Origin: Marsupella aquatica
Taxonomy: Eukaryota > Marchantiophyta
Direction of reading: 5' to 3'
Assembly (NCBI GenBank): GCA_973895155.1
Contig: OZ316898.1
Span: 20,212,001-20,276,000 of the forward strand
Length of the DNA stretch: 64,000 nucleotides
Within the stretch, counting starts at the first letter, position 1. Each line of letters starts with the position of its first letter. Below the pieces are notes generated by a model. It was given only the letters and a program-made list of their open reading frames with translations. It was not told the origin of the DNA and searched no databases. Shown here one piece after another: positions 59,056 through 64,000 of the stretch. The position numbers and the translations under genes are program-made.

Positions 59056-60372
59056 ACTTGGGCGTGTAAAATCCATATACTAGAAACTCGCCCAGGAAAG
59101 CAGGTTGTTTCAACTTGCATACATTTCAAGGTTTTAGATTTTCTAGGACTCTGAAGTAGAGTTAGAACTTAGCCCTTCAAAGTTTACCAACTTGCACCAA
59201 AACTTCTCCTGTAAGTCCTTCCATCAGCCTAAACACCCGTGCGTATGTACATGAAAGGTTCCCCATACCAGACTCCCCATGTCCATTCCTAAACTCACAA
59301 GAGCATAGTCTTAAAATCAATTTTATGTTTCCAGGAAAATTATGCAAGCCAATTACTTCCTTAAATCTACTCAATAGTTCTCAAATGATAGATTTACAGT
59401 GCAAATTATAGTAACAATGTCCAAGTTCCAAAAGTGCTTTGGAAACATATACTACACGATCACCCCATGGTATCCTACTAATGATTGTATGTAATCGTGC
59501 AAGTATTATTTTGGTGCTATTTAATAGTACACAAGTACCCTTGCTGTCTGTAGCTAGCCCACCACCAAGCTTGAAAGGAATACTACAACAGCACAAAAAA
59601 TCTAAGAGCAGGTTTGCGCCTCCATTTAGGGACGAAAAGTGTGACCATGAGCTCCGCTTTGTACTTGGTGCTGATGTGATCTGGGTGAGACAGAACGTAA
59701 ACTCCAAAAACTACCAAGAAACCTCAAAAAGTGACGGAAATTTCCACAAGTTTGACAGCTTCTCTGGAGTCCAAGCGAAAGCCACTCACGAGAGATCCTC
59801 TCCCTTTGAGGTGGGTGCCTAAAGTTCTCCATGAATCGAATAAACTCAGTCGACGACGCAGAAATCGAGGATGTCAAATCTTCCACAGCAGTGGTGAAGA
59901 CCCCAGTCCGCAAATTGACCCTACCGTCAAGTCCATGATAGCCAATGTACGCGATCCATGCCAGCAATTTCAACGCATGCAAATAATCACCAACAAGCCA
60001 AACAGGCCCGGTCAATAAATGTAAAGAAATGCTCACTTGAAAAGGTTGACTCCCCTGCAAGTTCATTTCAAACCAAAGTCATGTCAAGCATCTAAAGACA
60101 ATTCTCTTCAAATTGGGATGTGCAGAGAAATCTCGAAAGTGTTTTTGTACTCTTCTCATATGTTTCCAATTGGTCAAAAAACCCCGGCCTCTACCGCGGG
60201 TCCTGGCCGATAAATAAGTGCGCGGGAATCAAATCAATCCACGAGCCATTTCCGGCCTTCGACCTTTTGTAGGACCCTGTGAAGCTAAGGAAATCTCCCT
60301 CGCTTTGAAACAAGGGTGAAGCATATACTCTGTGCATACTCTTTTATAATACCGAGTTAAATTTAAGTCAAG
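59056..60372. other. Intergenic, no recognised gene
   Basis: Overlapping frames on both strands at 59381-60066 (108-146 codons) show no domain that I recognise. No splice structure could be built. Confidence 0.35.
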
Positions 60373-62452
60373 TGCTCCCCCACTTTCCCAGGGCGCCATA
60401 CACTACCTGTCCCGGTCTTCGATGTTGCTGCCCGCTCCGGCCCAAGTTTGGCAGAACATCAACCAATACTCTACCATTTTGTCATGCGTTCCGGCCCGAT
60501 AAACTTTGGGTCATTGACTTTGGGTTTATGTTTTGGCACCTTTGCTCACTCCGGCCCGACGACTGAAGTTTGTGTCATTGATTACGGACCCCCATGAGAG
60601 GTCTCTTGCAAATTCCCTGCTATGAGGTTGCACCACATCATCACAACCAGCCACAAACAGGAATGATCCTACTTTTAACAATAACAAACGTGCACAGTCC
60701 TGTTTGTGGCAAAAGCAACGTAATTTTTGGGGCGCCATACCGTAAATATTGAATGTAAAAAAAACCAAAATACAAAGAGATATATGTCATTTAGTAAAAT
60801 AAAATTACCATTTTGATGCTTGTCAAAGATATATCAGTGTTTTATATCAAAATGCTTGTATTTTTTAATTATTTGCAAGCTTGAAAAAACCAACCAATAG
60901 AAATGTACATAGTTAAAACCCCTTTGGCTTCACATTGTAAAATTAAATAATCAATCTCCTTAGTACTTGATAAAATATGTCAATGTTTGATTCATTGAAA
61001 AACTCAAGATCAAGATTTAGAAACTCGTGACCTCTTTAGTATTGTCTTGATAAAATCTCTCAATATCACACTCATTGGAAAGCTAAAGTAAAATTAAAAA
61101 CTCATCATCTCCTTAGTACTTGACAAAATCTATCAATGTTAGGTTCATTGGAAAGCTAGAGAAATTCAGATACTCATGATCTCTTTAATTCTTGACGAAT
61201 AATCTCAATGTCACACATTAGAAAGCTAGAGAGATTGAAAACCTCATGATCTCTTTAGTATCGTGACAAAATCTGACGTAAAATTTGTCAATGTCACACT
61301 CAATGTTGGAAAGCTAAAAGAATTCATGGACTCATGATCAATATTTCTTATACTCACAAACTCATTGGAAAGGCAAAGAAATTCAAAAACTCATTTGGAA
61401 CTTGACAAAATTTGTCAATCAGAGGCTCATTGGAAACCTTTTCTCGATTAAGAGATATCACAATCTCATCACCGTCACAAACTTAGCCGTTGAAAATTGA
61501 TTTCTTTGATTACATCGCCATCCCTTGTCCACAATGCTTGCTTCCCAGCTTGAATTGTTCGCATTCCTCTAGTCTTCAACTGAAGCTCACTCTGAACATA
61601 GGTTGACGCCAAATGCAGCCTCTATGTCAAAGAAACAATCGTTGGGCCCCCTTTCACACCATAGCTTTCTTAAATAAATAAAAAACTACAAATCCTTCAT
61701 GTGAAGCGATGACTCATTTGTTTTGTGTGTTCTTCTCACCGAATCGACAAGCGCTCTTTTGCCAATAGCTAAGTGTTGTCCTCTAGTCTGTCTTGTGGCG
61801 GTAATGCTCAATGTAACTCACAAACGATCAATCATGAATGATAGAAACACGATTTCTCCAATGTGTAAGCAAAAACCGTCAAAAAACTCAATTCCTCCAT
61901 ATTCAACCTTCCGTTGATAAATCTCCTCTATCTTTTGAGCGTTTTCTTTTGTACGAGCACACACCAAGACCATCGGGAGACTCAAAATCGTCGATTATCG
62001 CCTTGTTGAAAATTGATTTCACTTCATCAAAAACACATTCTTTGGATGAACATGGGGGCCCACGGATTAATTTCTTCCTTGTGAAGTCTTGGTTTATGTT
62101 CTAGCAACACTTCTTTCCAACAGAGTCTAAGTGTTCAGGGCAAACCTAGTACTTTGGTTAAGAGTCATGATTTATAGAGTCTTGGTTTATGTTGTGCCAA
62201 ATACTTATTCTCTATGGAATGGTGGTTTATGTTTTGGCAACACTTCTTCTTTCCAAAAAGTTGATGGCACAAAGTCAATTGGGCCGGAGCGGCCGACAAA
62301 AAGTTTTGGGTGCCAAAACATAAACCTAAAGTCGATGGTGCCAAGTTGATCGGGCCGGAGCACATGAGTTAAATCGTAGAGTATTGGTTTATGTTCTGCC
62401 AAACTTGGGCCGGAGTGGGCGGTGTACGACGCCCCGGGAATGTGAGGGAGCA
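60373..62452. mobile_element. MULE-like non-autonomous element (copy 2)
   Basis: The left end TGCTCCCCCACTTTCCC matches the complement of the right end (TGCTCCCTCACATTCCC), and similarity continues inward through 'ccggcccaagtttggcagaac' type text. Outside these ends, 'gagttaaatttaagtcaag' on the left matches the complement of the right flank, so the true ends may lie 20-30 bp farther out. Same family as 13918-15078 (shared 'aacataaaccaagact', 'gggagcattaa'). Interior AT-rich; no transposase frame. Confidence 0.65.
60945..61440. repeat. Degenerate tandem array, about 75-90 bp unit
   Basis: Roughly six imperfect copies of a unit with the order 'ctcctTAGTacttgac', 'aaaatctatcaatgt', 'ctcattggaaagcta', 'gaaattcaaaaactcat'. 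Lies inside the MULE-like element. Non-coding. Confidence 0.65.
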
Positions 62453-63703
62453 TTAACTTGACGTAGATTTAACTCAGAGTGCTTTTATGTCAACAAAAAG
62501 CAGTTTTGTGAGGTTGTTATCATTGCATGTACTGTATTCAAATGGCATGAGTGCCCATTATTTTGACACATTCAAGCTTATTGTAATAATTTTAGAGATT
62601 CACCCTACCCCCAATCCTTATTTTCCACTAGCAGACCAAATTTCAAGGACAGGGTCTAGAGATTTCACTTTACACTGTAGAACCTGAAAAGCGTTCCATC
62701 ACAAGTACATATTATTATTAAATTTGCAAATAAAATTAGCCCTTAATTATGAACTTATGTATGTTCCTAATGAGATTATTAAGGGGGACCATACCTTAAT
62801 GAGGTTTCCTGGCATGTGCAAGGTGACCATATACTATCCCTTTATATCTCATCAGAGTATCTACAAATGTTTACTGGTCCCTGCCAGGAAACCATTGCAG
62901 GATGTTGACTGAATCCTATAGCTAAAATGCAAGAAGTCAGGTCCAGCCCATTCATTATGACTATCTTATTTCTAGTCACTGGGTTTTTTGGTTACTGGAT
63001 CTATATTTAAAATGCACCACAGAGATTTGACTTAACTAAACTAGTTGCTGGGTTTTCAAGACTGTATTCTAGAGTACTATGAAGCTCGTTTTAGTGTGAA
63101 GGAAAATAATCCTGTTAGACATGGGTCTGAGTTACATTTGACCATGACTACTAGTTACACTAAACTGAAAAAAGAGTTTGTCAATCTGGGTATATACTCA
63201 TTACACTACGCCAACCCAATAACCTTTGGAGACTCTCTAAAGTCACACCCCAAGTTTTGCTTTTGCCCTCATCTTTTCAGTTTCAGTGGTGTTTGTCCTC
63301 TTCATACCTCCTTTGCTTTTTCCTCTTGTACACGTACCTTTTTTGGCCCTGTTTTAAGTAACTGAGATTCACTACAGGGCCACTCTGTTTGGTTGAAGTA
63401 TATACATTGTCACTTATTTTAGCTTAGTTACCTAAACCCAGCTTGCTCCGCCCTCCTGGTTGAGAGGGGGGGGCAGCATGTTCTGAGGATGATTACAACC
63501 ATCCCATGAAGAAAACTGACTGCATGTCGATGGTTAAATCAGCGGTGAAAACAGGTGATTACAGTTAGTAATTAATTAAGCTACAAAGTAAGTGAAAGCA
63601 TATAGCTATTATTATACAAAACATGATATCAACGTAATAAATCTCGCGTTTTAGCAACTTGGTCCTGTTGCCCCCCAAGTGCCCTGACCGGACACATTAC
63701 AAC
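62453..63703. other. Intergenic, no recognised gene
   Basis: A 106-codon plus frame (63045-63365) has no recognisable domain. 'gggttttttggttactgg' and 'ttgctgggttttcaa' type text near 62980-63060 is unremarkable. Confidence 0.35.
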
Positions 63704-64000
63704 ATGGCAAATCGCGAACCCGAAAGCCAGGGACTGGCTGATGCGCTGCGTTGCCTCCTGACTCCTGAGGCGACGGACGGCTACACTACTGCCGTCAGCA
63801 CTCAGCAGGGCATCATGACGGCGCAGTCAGTCAGCCCCGTACCTAAAAAGTCATCGAAAAGCCGCACCCGCGTGTACCGTTCCCCGCGTGTACCGTTCCC
63901 CGTTTCCCGGTCACCGTTCGTTCCGCCCTCCCTTCCCTTCGCTTCTCGAATCTCCTCGTCATTCGTCGTTCACTCCCTTTTCTCCCTTTTCTCCCTTTCG
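63704..64000 (+). CDS. Possible 5' end of a gene, runs off the window
   Basis: An ATG at 63704 opens a frame of 99 codons with no stop before the window end. The translation is Ser/Pro/Arg-rich toward its end (VPKKSSKSRTRVYRSPRVPF) and finishes in a serine/phenylalanine-rich run. The DNA is GC-rich, then strongly pyrimidine-rich (CTCCCTTTT repeats). A 16-bp unit GCGTGTACCGTTCCCC is duplicated at 63870-63901. This composition fits a promoter/5' leader equally well, with the real start beyond the edge. No family recognised. Confidence 0.25.
   Translation, partial: MANREPESQGLADALRCLLTPEATDGYTTAVSTQQGIMTAQSVSPVPKKSSKSRTRVYRSPRVPFPVSRSPFVPPSLPFASRISSSFVVHSLFSLFSLS

Noticed and set aside
1-64000. 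tRNA, rRNA, CRISPR arrays, riboswitches or organelle-type operons
   Set aside because: No cloverleaf, 5S-like box, regular spacer array or closely packed prokaryote-like genes were found by reading; a covariance-model search would be decisive.

Overview
This is a 64 kb piece of a plant nuclear genome. Genes are split by GT-AG introns, intergenic DNA is AT-rich and crowded with small inverted-repeat transposons, and there is no operon structure. Three kinds of protein gene can be read with confidence: two tandem cytochrome P450 genes of the CYP85 clan (minus strand), one VPS15 gene (plus strand) and one half-size ABCG transporter (minus strand). The divergence of the proteins and an ABCG that recalls the mycorrhizal STR group would fit a seed-free vascular plant (lycophyte or fern). 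That placement is a guess; the sequence does not prove it.

Layout. 0-2.5 kb: low-complexity and inverted-repeat element DNA. 2.5-10.5 kb: P450 copy A with its 3' and 5' flanks. 10.5-17.5 kb: transposon-derived DNA, including a MULE-like element with a MITE nested in it and a GC-rich island. 17.5-26.8 kb: P450 copy B, a diverged duplicate of the copy A block with the same nine exon lengths and a 1.5 kb insertion in its first intron. 26.85-27.57 kb: remnant of the 3' flank of a third unit. 27.5-35 kb: repeats, including MITEs, a fold-back MITE derivative with a perfect 33-bp palindrome, and a short telomere-type run. 36.06-44.22 kb: VPS15, 14 exons, about 1612 residues. 44.2-46.97 kb: intergenic. 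46.97-51.89 kb: ABCG half-transporter, 4 exons, 785 residues, converging on VPS15. 51.9-63.6 kb: no recognised gene; tandem repeats and a second, 2.1 kb copy of the MULE-like element. 63.7-64.0 kb: GC- and pyrimidine-rich DNA that may be the 5' end of a gene running out of the window.

Functionally, the P450 pair looks like a lineage-specific expansion of monooxygenases near CYP707 (the abscisic acid 8'-hydroxylase family). Both copies have lysine where the I-helix normally has an acidic residue. VPS15 is the regulatory subunit of the class III PI3-kinase complex. The ABCG is a plasma-membrane lipid-type exporter candidate. No sign links these genes into a pathway cluster. No complete autonomous transposon, tRNA, rRNA or CRISPR array was found.
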